A DNA stretch of 64,000 bases, from contig NZ_JAVRHR010000002.1 in assembly GCF_031846445.1 (NCBI RefSeq), forward strand, positions 1 through 64,000. The letters run 5' to 3'. The notes beneath the pieces are model-generated. The model saw nothing but the letters and a program-made list of their open reading frames with translations. It searched no databases and was not told the origin of the DNA. This stretch comes from Croceitalea rosinachiae (GTDB lineage Bacteria; Bacteroidota; Bacteroidia; Flavobacteriales; Flavobacteriaceae). A program made the translations under genes and the position numbers. Each line of letters begins with the position of its first letter. Positions within the stretch are counted from its first letter, which is position 1. Positions 34,633-41,433 of this stretch are shown piece after piece.

Positions 34633-35661
34633 TTACTGCTTTGTACCATTGACCAGTCTTTTTGCTGCTGTAAAAGGGGATATTTCATTTTTTTCAATCT
34701 TTACCAGCAGCTTTTGTAATTGCACTTTGGTTGTTGAATTTTGATAGAACTTATGGTGTAAAAGTGAGTCAACGGTCTGCAGAAACCAGTTTTTATTTTG
34801 TTTTGCGCGATTTTTGAAAAAATGAGAGTTCTTTCTAGTGAGATGGGTGAAAGTTTCTATCATACTCCAAATTTCTGCAATGCCCTTATTTTCTAGTGCC
34901 GAACAGCTCAACACTTTAGGGGTCCATTCATTTTCTTTGGAAGGATACAAGTGCAACGCACGGTTAAACTCAGTCTGTGCCAGATTTACATTTTTCAAAT
35001 TGTTACCATCGGCTTTATTGATGACTATGGCATCAGCCATTTCCATAATACCACGTTTTATTCCTTGTAATTCGTCACCTGCGCCAGCCAATTTTAACAG
35101 TAAAAAGAAATCTACCATGCTGTGAACAGCAGTTTCACTTTGCCCAACACCTACAGTTTCAACTAAAATAACATCATAACCCGCCGCTTCACAAAGTACT
35201 ATGGTTTCTCTAGTTTTTCGGGTGACACCGCCAAGAGAGTCACTAGCTGGCGAGGGTCTAATAAAAGCGTTGGGGTCTTTAGCTAGGGTTTCCATTCTTG
35301 TTTTATCACCCAGTATACTTCCTTTTGTATATGAACTTGAAGGGTCAACGGCCAATACAGCAACTTTTTTTCCAGTTTTGGTCAAATAAGATCCGAATAC
35401 TTCTATGAAAGTACTCTTGCCGACTCCTGGCACGCCAGTAATTCCAATACGGATGCTATCCGTTTTGTTTTTTAAACAATTACTAATCAGTTCTTCCGCT
35501 TTTTCGAGATGAGCGAGTTTGGTACTTTCTACAAGTGTAATTGATCGAGCCAGTAAAGCTTTGTCCCCATTACGAATGCCAGATAAAAGTTCTTCGTTTG
35601 AAATCGCTTGCTTTTTGATTTTACCTGCTTTTTGTTTCGGAATGGGTCCCTTTTTTTCCAC
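34633..35661 (-). CDS. meaB: Methylmalonyl-CoA mutase-associated GTPase MeaB
   Basis: 342 residues. The P-loop is GVPGVGKS (76-83), followed by AVDPSSSYTKGSILGDKTRM, RPSPASDSLGGVTRKTRE and ETVGVGQSE, the motifs specific to MeaB/ArgK. This G3E-type GTPase loads adenosylcobalamin on methylmalonyl-CoA mutase and protects it. The mutase itself is not in the window, but the ATP:cobalamin adenosyltransferase at 50461 would provide its cofactor. The N-terminus is lysine-rich, as in relatives. Confidence 0.95.
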   Translation of the reverse strand: MEKKGPIPKQKAGKIKKQAISNEELLSGIRNGDKALLARSITLVESTKLAHLEKAEELISNCLKNKTDSIRIGITGVPGVGKSTFIEVFGSYLTKTGKKVAVLAVDPSSSYTKGSILGDKTRMETLAKDPNAFIRPSPASDSLGGVTRKTRETIVLCEAAGYDVILVETVGVGQSETAVHSMVDFFLLLKLAGAGDELQGIKRGIMEMADAIVINKADGNNLKNVNLAQTEFNRALHLYPSKENEWTPKVLSCSALENKGIAEIWSMIETFTHLTRKNSHFFKNRAKQNKNWFLQTVDSLLHHKFYQNSTTKVQLQKLLVKIEKNEISPFTAAKRLVNGTKQ

Positions 35662-35810
35662 TATTTGAACTTATTGCACCACTAAGGTATAGTTTTCATC
35701 TATATCTAATGGTTTGATTTTTTAAGGTCATATGAATTCTTTACTAATGATTTCGATTCTAACTAGCAGTTTAATAACTCATTTCACATAAATTTAATAG
35801 TACTCGATAC

Positions 35811-35839
35811 TTGTATACGAATACAATTATTAATTTTTG
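35811..35839 (+). promoter_or_regulatory. Promoter and palindromic operator of the ohr-like gene
   Basis: TTG (35811-35813), 17 bp and TAATTTTTG (35831-35839) form a promoter. The perfect palindrome TTGTATACGAATACAA (35811-35826; arms TTGTAT/ATACAA) covers the -33 element. This resembles MarR/OhrR-type operators, so peroxide-responsive repression is likely by analogy. Confidence 0.65.
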
Positions 35840-35858
35840 TGATATAAACAAGATACAG

Positions 35859-36284
35859 ATGAAAACTCTATTTGAAGCAAAAGCAACCAATACAGGCGGA
35901 AGAACCGGACATGTTCAAAGCGAAGACGGCACTATAGATCATAAAATTGAAATGCCAACTAGTGAGGGAAAGTTGAATGCAGGTACAACAAATCCTGAAG
36001 AATTATTTGCAGCCGCTTACTCTACCTGCTTTGCGGGGGCTTTACAGCATGTTGCTAAAGAACATCATATTGATGATTTAGGAGATTTTAGTGTTAGTGC
36101 GATCATTTCATTTAATCAAGAAGAAGATGGCTTCTTTTTGGAAGCTACTTTAGATGCCTATTTACCAAATGTTAATCAAGAAATGGGAGAAAATTTGATA
36201 AATACCGCACATAAAATATGCCCATACAGCAAAGCGACTAGAGATAATATTACAGTTCATCTAAATTTATTATTAGATGATTAA
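35859..36284 (+). CDS. Organic hydroperoxide resistance protein, Ohr/OsmC family
   Basis: 141 residues from the ATG at 35859; an upstream in-frame ATG at 35811 would lie within the promoter and is rejected. The two redox cysteines are C57 (AYSTCFAGAL) and C121 (HKICPYSKATR), with the nearby arginine (R15) and E48 of the Ohr active site. It reduces organic hydroperoxides using lipoyl or other thiols. The enclosing N-terminus TGGRTGHVQSEDG is typical of Ohr rather than OsmC. No OhrR regulator lies alongside. Confidence 0.93.
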   Translation: MKTLFEAKATNTGGRTGHVQSEDGTIDHKIEMPTSEGKLNAGTTNPEELFAAAYSTCFAGALQHVAKEHHIDDLGDFSVSAIISFNQEEDGFFLEATLDAYLPNVNQEMGENLINTAHKICPYSKATRDNITVHLNLLLDD

Positions 36285-36305
36285 TTAGCTGGTTTTTGAG
36301 TTACT

Positions 36306-36340
36306 AAAATCCTGTTGATAAATTATCAACGGGATTTTTT
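36306..36340 (+). terminator. Terminator after the ohr-like gene
   Basis: AAAATCCTGTTGATA pairs with TATCAACGGGATTTT with one G-T pair, followed by TTTTTTG. Confidence 0.85.
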
Positions 36341-36358
36341 GTTTAAAATAAGAGTACT

Positions 36359-36388
36359 TTGCCACATTTATTTTTTTTGATCGTCTTT
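36359..36388 (+). promoter_or_regulatory. ECF-type promoter upstream of the second sigma gene
   Basis: TTGCCAC (36359-36365), 16 bp, CGTCTTT (36382-36388). The spacer length equals that of the first ECF locus, but the upstream element differs from TGTAACC, suggesting a different specificity. Confidence 0.5.
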
Positions 36389-36419
36389 TAGATAACAACA
36401 AACAAGACCAAAACTGACC

Positions 36420-36962
36420 ATGTTTCATTTAGAATTGGTGGAAAGGTGCAAAGCCAATGACCGAAAGGCGCAATTAAAGCTATATAGGCAATATTGTGAT
36501 GGTATGTTCTGTGTTGCGATGCGGTTTTTGAAAAATAGTGATGATGCGGAAGATGTCTTGCAAGAATCTTTTATCAAAGCTTTTCAAAAAATAGAACAGT
36601 TTAGTGGTGAAGTGACTTTTGGCGCATGGCTGAAAAGAATTGTGGTCAATAAAAGTATCGATTTTTTAAAATCGAAAAGAGAAAGAACAGTAGCGTTAGA
36701 TGAAGGATATATGCATGTCGCTGATGATGATAATTGGGATGTTGACGAAGGTATTGATATAGGTGAAATTAAAAAATCCATTGATAGCCTATCAGATAAA
36801 TATAAATATGTAGTACAGCTTTTTTTAGTTGAAGGTTATGACCATAATGAGATAGCTGAAATATTGAATATTTCTGAAACAGCATCAAGAACACGTTTGG
36901 TGAGAGGTAAGGGACAATTAAAAGAATTGCTTAAAGACTTAAAGTATGGCACGGGATCTTAG
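36420..36962 (+). CDS. ECF-type RNA polymerase sigma factor (second)
   Basis: 180 residues. Region 2 (YCDGMFCVAMRFLKNSDDAEDVLQESFIKAFQKI, then FGAWLKRIVVNKSIDFLKSKRE) and region 4 (YDHNEIAEILNISETASRTRLVRGKGQLKELL) are clear. It is paralogous to the sigma at 18601 but diverged. Its end overlaps a membrane protein gene by 17 bp and a third gene follows by 29-bp overlap, so the three form a sigma/anti-sigma/effector-like operon. Confidence 0.95.
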   Translation: MFHLELVERCKANDRKAQLKLYRQYCDGMFCVAMRFLKNSDDAEDVLQESFIKAFQKIEQFSGEVTFGAWLKRIVVNKSIDFLKSKRERTVALDEGYMHVADDDNWDVDEGIDIGEIKKSIDSLSDKYKYVVQLFLVEGYDHNEIAEILNISETASRTRLVRGKGQLKELLKDLKYGTGS

Positions 36963-37539
36963 AGAGTTGTTTAAAGAGCAACGCAAAAACGAGAAGTTTT
37001 CAATGAAAGATGATCATGAAGATCGGTTTTTAGACCGATTGGAAAAAGAACTTCCGAAAGGTAAGAATGATAGTACCTACCAATGGCTAAAGATAGCAGC
37101 ATCAGTAGTAATCATAATAAGTGTTGCTAGCTACTTGTTTATGCAAAATCATTCGAAAATTGATACGACCACAATTAATGTTGTCGATAAAGAAGAAACA
37201 ACGGAGACAAGACAGCCTATTTCATTTGGTGATTTATCACCGGAGCTAAAAAAAGTTGAGAATTACTATGTGGCCAATATCAATTATGAACTTTCTAAAC
37301 TTGAAGTGTATGAAGAAAACAAAGAAGTGGTTGACGGTTTTCTATCACGTTTAGAAGAACTGAATGTTGAATATCAAGATTTGAACAAAGAGCTGAATGA
37401 AATTGGGCCTAATGACCAAACCATAGAAGCAGCAATCAATAATCTTCAATTGCGATTACAGTTAATGCAAAAATTAAAATCAAAGTTAAATCAATTAAAA
37501 TCATCAAAAAATGAACAAGAATCGACAAATATTATTTAA
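36946..37539 (+). CDS. Single-pass membrane protein in the ECF operon, probable anti-sigma factor
   Basis: 197 residues. A charged N-terminal region (residues 1-44, with RDLRELFKEQRKNEKFSMKD), one membrane helix (about 44-66, WLKIAASVVIIISVASYLFM) and an extended charged periplasmic part with coiled-coil-like helices (SKLEVYEENKEVVDGFLSRL, NLQLRLQLMQKLKSKLNQLK). Cytoplasmic head, single anchor and position after the sigma gene fit an anti-sigma factor, though no zinc motif is present. It overlaps both neighbours. Confidence 0.75.
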   Translation: MARDLRELFKEQRKNEKFSMKDDHEDRFLDRLEKELPKGKNDSTYQWLKIAASVVIIISVASYLFMQNHSKIDTTTINVVDKEETTETRQPISFGDLSPELKKVENYYVANINYELSKLEVYEENKEVVDGFLSRLEELNVEYQDLNKELNEIGPNDQTIEAAINNLQLRLQLMQKLKSKLNQLKSSKNEQESTNII

Positions 37540-38956
37540 ATCATTGGTCTTTACGTTAGTTATGACCATGGGGCTATCTGCCCAAACAGAATCTAAAACA
37601 TATAAAGAAACGTTTAATGTAAGCGAAGATGCAGTACTCGAGATCAATACTACGCACACTGACATCGAATTTGAAACATGGGACAAGAACGAAGTTGAGA
37701 TTATTGCTACGGTAGAACTTGAAGGGGCAAGTAACGAAGAGGCAGCAGAGTATTTGAAAGCCCCACCTTTTAAAATGATTGGCAATAGTAGTGAAATAGA
37801 AATTAGTACCTCTGGAAAAAATACTTTTGGCCATGGTTTATTAGGTTCTGATTTTGTCCTTGGTTTTGACAATGAGCCTTTTGTAGAACCACTTTTTTTA
37901 GACATAGTGATACCTGAGTTACCAGAAATTGTAGAATGGCCTGAAATGGCTATTGTTTCTCCAATACCCCCCATGAATTTTAAACAATTTGATTATGATG
38001 CATATAAAAAAGATGGTGACAAGTATTTAAAGGAGTTCACAAAACAGTTTAGGCAAGATTTTGATAAAGAGTACAAGCAAAAGCTTGAAGAATGGGGCGA
38101 AGAATATGAAGAACGCGCTGAAGAACTTGCTGAGCGAATGGAAGAAAGAAATAGAGAACGTGCTGAGCGAATGGAAAAAAGAGCTACTGAAAGGGCTGAA
38201 AGAATGGAAGAACGTGCTAGACTTATGGAAGAACGCAGGGAAAAAATGGAAGAAGAAAGAGAGCAAAGAAGTTTTTTTATGTCACGTGATAGTGACGACG
38301 ATGAACCAAGCATTTTCTATTTCTCTTTGGATGGTGAGGGTAAAAAATACAAAGTAAAGAAGACAATTAAAATTAAAATGCCAAAGTCAACACGTTTAAA
38401 AATGAATGTTAAACATGGTGAGGTGAAATTAGCGGCGACGACCAAAAATATGAATGCAAGCTTGCGTTATGCAAGCTTGCTTGCTTCTACAATAGAAGGT
38501 GAACAAACTGACATAAGAGCATCTTATAGTCCAGTTATTGTTCAAAAATGGAATTATGGCCAGTTAAAGGCAGATTATGCAGAACATGTAAGTCTTAAAG
38601 AAGTTGTGGATTTAAGATTAAATGCAACTTCTTCAAATATTATTATTGATCGTTTAAATGATCGCGCTATGATTGTAAATGATCTTGGGGAATTGGTCAT
38701 TAATGCCGTCTCAAATAATTTTACCGATATAGATGTAACTGTACAAAATGGAGAGTTCCAATGTAAGATGCCCAGTGATGCCGTTTCACTTTACCTGAAT
38801 GGAACCAAATCTAAGATTGTTTACCCATCAGATTTAAAAATGAATACAACTAATAACTTTGAAACAATTATTCATAAAGGCTATAAAAACAATAATAACT
38901 CGGGTAAATTAATTACAGTGAACTCAAAGTATAGCGAAGTAGTTTTGGAAAACTAA
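37511..38956 (+). CDS. Exported protein with a DUF4097-like region and a highly charged coiled coil
   Basis: 481 residues. Signal peptide about 1-20 (TLVMTMGLSAQ). Residues 30-60 (EDAVLEINTTHTDIEFETWD) and 300-480 (repeated beta-strand turns) resemble the DUF4097/head-GIN adhesin beta-helix type. Between about 193 and 253 lies a Glu/Arg/Met-rich segment with repeated ERAERMEE units, predicted as a single charged helix or coiled coil. This inserted segment is unusual for the family. It is the effector-like third gene of the ECF operon. Confidence 0.75.
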   Translation: MNKNRQILFKSLVFTLVMTMGLSAQTESKTYKETFNVSEDAVLEINTTHTDIEFETWDKNEVEIIATVELEGASNEEAAEYLKAPPFKMIGNSSEIEISTSGKNTFGHGLLGSDFVLGFDNEPFVEPLFLDIVIPELPEIVEWPEMAIVSPIPPMNFKQFDYDAYKKDGDKYLKEFTKQFRQDFDKEYKQKLEEWGEEYEERAEELAERMEERNRERAERMEKRATERAERMEERARLMEERREKMEEEREQRSFFMSRDSDDDEPSIFYFSLDGEGKKYKVKKTIKIKMPKSTRLKMNVKHGEVKLAATTKNMNASLRYASLLASTIEGEQTDIRASYSPVIVQKWNYGQLKADYAEHVSLKEVVDLRLNATSSNIIIDRLNDRAMIVNDLGELVINAVSNNFTDIDVTVQNGEFQCKMPSDAVSLYLNGTKSKIVYPSDLKMNTTNNFETIIHKGYKNNNNSGKLITVNSKYSEVVLEN

Positions 38957-39004
38957 TACTTAGCGTTTAATACTCTCAAATCAAAAATGGTGATACCTTC
39001 TTAT

Positions 39005-39688
39005 TTAGTGCGTCTCTTCTTTTAAAAACGATTTAAAATTCTGCTTAAAGCGATTTAATCTTGGCACTGAAACAGCCCTTACATATGACTGATTGGGGTT
39101 TCTTCTTTCAAAATCTTGATGATATTCTTCGGCTTTCCAAAACTTATCAAAAGCGATTATTTCGGTTACTATTGGAGCGTCGTAAACCATATTCTCTTCT
39201 AAAGCTGCAATGTAGTCTCTAATTATTTTTTCTTCTTCTTCATTCTTATAGAAAGCTATGGAACGGTATTGGGCCCCTCTATCAGGTCCTTGTCTGTTAA
39301 AGGTGGTCGGATCATGAGAACCAAAAAAGACTTGAACCAGTTTCGAATAAGAAATCACCTCAGGGTCGTAATATACTTCTACGGCCTCAGCATGTCCAGT
39401 TCTTCCATAGGCTACTTGCTCATAGGTCGGATTTTGCTCTTTTCCCCCAGAATAGCCAGAAACAACTTCTTTAACCCCCTTTACACTCTCGAAAATTGCC
39501 TCTACACACCAAAAACAGCCACTGGCAAAATAGGCCGTCTCGTTTTTCTGTAATTCCGCCGATGATAAAATGGTTTTTTTAGCAACAATGTTATTTGCAG
39601 TTGTATTAGTATCCGATTTTACTTTTGCGTGACAATTTATGAACAGCAACGTAATAGGAATTAAAAATAAATTTCTGATTATATTCAT
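39005..39688 (-). CDS. msrA: Peptide-methionine (S)-S-oxide reductase, lipoprotein form
   Basis: 227 residues. The active-site motif GCFWC places the catalytic Cys58 (C61 second). The family core continues with EAIFESVKGVKEVVSGYSGG and SHDPTTFNRQGPDRGAQYRS. The N-terminus has a signal with FINC (C19), so the enzyme is exported and lipid-anchored, repairing oxidised methionine in envelope proteins. It is divergent from the M23 peptidase, with an inverted repeat between them. Confidence 0.93.
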   Translation of the reverse strand: MNIIRNLFLIPITLLFINCHAKVKSDTNTTANNIVAKKTILSSAELQKNETAYFASGCFWCVEAIFESVKGVKEVVSGYSGGKEQNPTYEQVAYGRTGHAEAVEVYYDPEVISYSKLVQVFFGSHDPTTFNRQGPDRGAQYRSIAFYKNEEEEKIIRDYIAALEENMVYDAPIVTEIIAFDKFWKAEEYHQDFERRNPNQSYVRAVSVPRLNRFKQNFKSFLKEETH

Positions 39689-39710
39689 AATGCGGTTTTG
39701 AGCTTAGTTG

Positions 39711-39733
39711 TTGTAATATAATACGAATTACAA
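39711..39733. promoter_or_regulatory. Inverted repeat between msrA and the M23 peptidase
   Basis: TTGTAAT (39711-39717) and ATTACAA (39727-39733) form a perfect 7-bp inverted repeat in the divergent region. The right half TACGAATTACAA resembles the ohr operator half TACGAATACAA. Confidence 0.45.
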
Positions 39734-39771
39734 AATAGGAAGTTAAAAAATGTTAAGTTCCTATATCTATT

Positions 39772-40446
39772 ATGAATTTACATAATCTATTACATACTAT
39801 TTCTGAAAGCCCCATATCAATTATGGATGCTTCAATTTCTCTTTCACAATATTACCCTATTGATTTATCGTCTACTAATAAAGACTTAGAAACTATTGAT
39901 ATTACTGATCCATGGAAATGTCAAACTTATATTAAAAGTATTTTATCAAAAGCTAATGGAATAGTTGCCTATGGCGGTTATCTTGAGAAGCGAAATCTTT
40001 ATTCAAGTGCTGACAGGTTTTCTATAGGTGAGCCTAGAAGCATTCATTTAGGAGTTGATTTTTGGTGTGCTGCTGGGACTAAGGTTATAACGCCTATCAA
40101 AGGAATAGTACATAGTTTTAAGAACAATGCTGATTCTGGTAACTATGGTCCAACAATTATTCTTGAGCATATTGTAAAGGATATTACCTTTTATTCACTT
40201 TATGGACACTTATCTCTAGAATCTTTAGGTGGCTTATATATAGGAAAGCAATTTAATAAGGGAGAAATACTTGCTACTTTAGGCGATACACCTATTAACG
40301 TGAATTATGCACCACATCTTCATTTTCAATTGATTGATGATGTTCAAAAATTTAAAGGTGATTACCCCGGAGTCTGCAGTAATTCAGACTTAAGCTTTTA
40401 CCAAAACAACTGCCCAGACCCTAATCTACTATTAGGGCTTTACTAG
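39772..40446 (+). CDS. M23 family (LytM-like) peptidase
   Basis: 224 residues. The metallopeptidase motifs are HLGVDFWCAAGTKVITPIKG, SLYGHLSLESL and HLHFQLID with the expected H-x-x-x-D and HxH ligands. No signal peptide is evident at the N-terminus, which is unusual for a cell-wall enzyme, so it may be cytoplasmic or secreted by another route. M23 enzymes cut glycine or peptide cross-links in peptidoglycan. Its stop lies 5 bp before the structured element of the small-protein duplication. Confidence 0.88.
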   Translation: MNLHNLLHTISESPISIMDASISLSQYYPIDLSSTNKDLETIDITDPWKCQTYIKSILSKANGIVAYGGYLEKRNLYSSADRFSIGEPRSIHLGVDFWCAAGTKVITPIKGIVHSFKNNADSGNYGPTIILEHIVKDITFYSLYGHLSLESLGGLYIGKQFNKGEILATLGDTPINVNYAPHLHFQLIDDVQKFKGDYPGVCSNSDLSFYQNNCPDPNLLLGLY

Positions 40447-40450
40447 AAAA

Positions 40451-40518
40451 CATCGATAAAGTGCACCTGCGTTCGGTGTGTTGTTCATCGGATCTGAAAC
40501 TGTTATCGATGCTTTTTT
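40451..40518 (+). terminator. Structured terminator-like element, duplication copy 1
   Basis: CATCGATAA (40451-40459) pairs with TTATCGATG (40503-40511), enclosing CACC-TGCGTTC-GGTG and the conserved core GTGTTGTTCATCGGAT, then CTTTTTT. It sits directly after the M23 gene. Copy 2 keeps the same structure at 41010-41077. Confidence 0.6.
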
Positions 40519-40543
40519 ACACTTCATCCAAACTTGTGTTTTT

Positions 40544-40607
40544 AAACGAGTAATTCTTGTTGTAAAACGAGTTATCTCTCTGCAGCATTGACCTCAGAGT
40601 ACATTTA
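40544..40607 (+). promoter_or_regulatory. 21-bp-spaced direct repeats and promoter of small exported protein 1
   Basis: AAACGAG occurs at 40544 and 40565, exactly 21 bp apart. TACATTTA at 40600-40607 is the likely -7 element, with the second repeat covering the -33 area. The spacing suits a dimeric response regulator of LytTR type, by analogy only. Confidence 0.5.
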
Positions 40608-40628
40608 CAAAGTAAAACAAACCAAGTA

Positions 40629-40871
40629 ATGAAGACAATTTTAACCCTTATCACAGTAATCTTCTTCGGAACTGTAGCTATTGCTCAAGATGCTAACATC
40701 CAAGTACAAGTTGTAACTACAGCTGAAACTGTTATTACGAGTTCAGAAGTTAAAATTGAAAAAGAGACTAAGACTGAAAATGACGTTGCAAGACTTTATA
40801 TGTTCAAGAATTCTAGAATAAAGAAAGCCTTGGCTTTTAGAACTAAAAGAAACAAATCAAAATTGGCTTAA
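40629..40871 (+). CDS. Small exported protein, duplication copy 1
   Basis: 80 residues. Signal peptide about 1-20 (ILTLITVIFFGTVAIAQ) and a mature chain of about 60, rich in Lys, Glu and Val. The C-terminus ARLYMFKNSRIKKALAFRTK is basic and strongly conserved in its tandem copy (ARLYMFKNSRVKKALAFKTK), whereas the middle differs. The conserved basic end may bind a surface, nucleic acid or membrane; nothing is proved. A 559-bp period separates the copies, including their whole upstream region. Confidence 0.8.
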   Translation: MKTILTLITVIFFGTVAIAQDANIQVQVVTTAETVITSSEVKIEKETKTENDVARLYMFKNSRIKKALAFRTKRNKSKLA

Positions 40872-40873
40872 GG

Positions 40874-40981
40874 ATGTTAGAAACTATTATAATACCTGTG
40901 ACCTTAGTATTAAGCATAATTTTTGTCATCACTGCATATTTACTTTCACTTAAAATAGCAAAAGTTTCTGTTAAAAAGTAG
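40874..40981 (+). CDS. 35-residue single-helix membrane peptide
   Basis: Frame from ATG 40874 to TAG 40979-40981. It begins MLETIIIPVTLVLSIIFVIT and ends in a basic LSLKIAKVSVKK, a typical small membrane protein with a positively charged tail. The start follows the stop of the previous gene by 2 bp with an AGGA sequence just before. No equivalent follows copy 2. Flanking AGGATGTT (40871-40878) and AACATCCT (40992-40999) form an 8-bp inverted repeat across it. No other gene is visible between 40872 and 41187. Confidence 0.45.
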   Translation: MLETIIIPVTLVLSIIFVITAYLLSLKIAKVSVKK

Positions 40982-41009
40982 AGAAACCGCAAACATCCTC
41001 TTATATCAT

Positions 41010-41077
41010 CATCGATAAACGACACCTGTGTTCGGTGTGTTGTTCATCGGATTAAAAACCGTTATCGATAGTTTTTT
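41010..41077 (+). terminator. Structured terminator-like element, duplication copy 2
   Basis: ATCGATAA (41011-41018) pairs with TTATCGAT (41062-41069), enclosing ACACC-TGTGTTC-GGTGT, followed by AGTTTTTT. Same order and same distance to the following gene as copy 1. Confidence 0.6.
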
Positions 41078-41102
41078 ACACTTAATCCAAACTTGTGTTA
41101 TT

Positions 41103-41166
41103 AAACGAGTAATTCTGGTTGTAAAACGAGTTATCTCGCTACTGCATTGACCTCAGGGTACATTTA
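41103..41166 (+). promoter_or_regulatory. 21-bp-spaced direct repeats and promoter of small exported protein 2
   Basis: AAACGAG at 41103 and 41124, and TACATTTA at 41159-41166, exactly 559 bp after the copy 1 elements. No insertion or deletion separates the two upstream regions. Confidence 0.5.
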
Positions 41167-41187
41167 CAAAGTAAAACAACCCAAGTT

Positions 41188-41424
41188 ATGAAAGCAATTT
41201 TAACCTTTATCGCAGTAATCTTCTTCACAACAGCAGCATTTGCTCAGAATACTACTAAAGAAGTTAAGGTAGAAACAATTAACGTTTCAGTTGAATTAAA
41301 TGTTGAGGTTAAAGTTGAAAAAGAAATCAAAACTGAGGTTGCAAGACTTTATATGTTTAAAAATTCTAGAGTTAAAAAAGCATTGGCTTTTAAAACTAAA
41401 AGGAACAAATCAAAAATGGCATAA
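41188..41424 (+). CDS. Small exported protein, duplication copy 2
   Basis: 78 residues. Signal peptide about 1-20 (ILTFIAVIFFTTAAFAQ), a Val/Lys/Glu-alternating middle (KEVKVETINVSVELNVEVKVEKE), and the conserved basic tail SRVKKALAFKTKRNKSKMA. The alternating beta-like middle suggests extended strands. It duplicates the gene at 40629 and is followed 10 bp later by the stop of a convergent amidohydrolase. The function is unknown. Confidence 0.8.
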   Translation: MKAILTFIAVIFFTTAAFAQNTTKEVKVETINVSVELNVEVKVEKEIKTEVARLYMFKNSRVKKALAFKTKRNKSKMA

Positions 41425-41433
41425 TGATTTCAT

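Noticed and set aside
37504..37974. 156-residue minus-strand frame
   Set aside because: Antisense to the DUF4097-like gene; Ser-rich shadow with no independent features.
37993..38313. Serine-rich minus-strand frame opposite the ERAERMEE segment
   Set aside because: Shadow of the charged coiled-coil codons; low complexity and no independent support.
40451..40518. Integron attC-like site because of inverted ends
   Set aside because: The ends lack the RYYYAAC/GTTRRRY core pattern and a T-run follows, which fits a terminator-like RNA.
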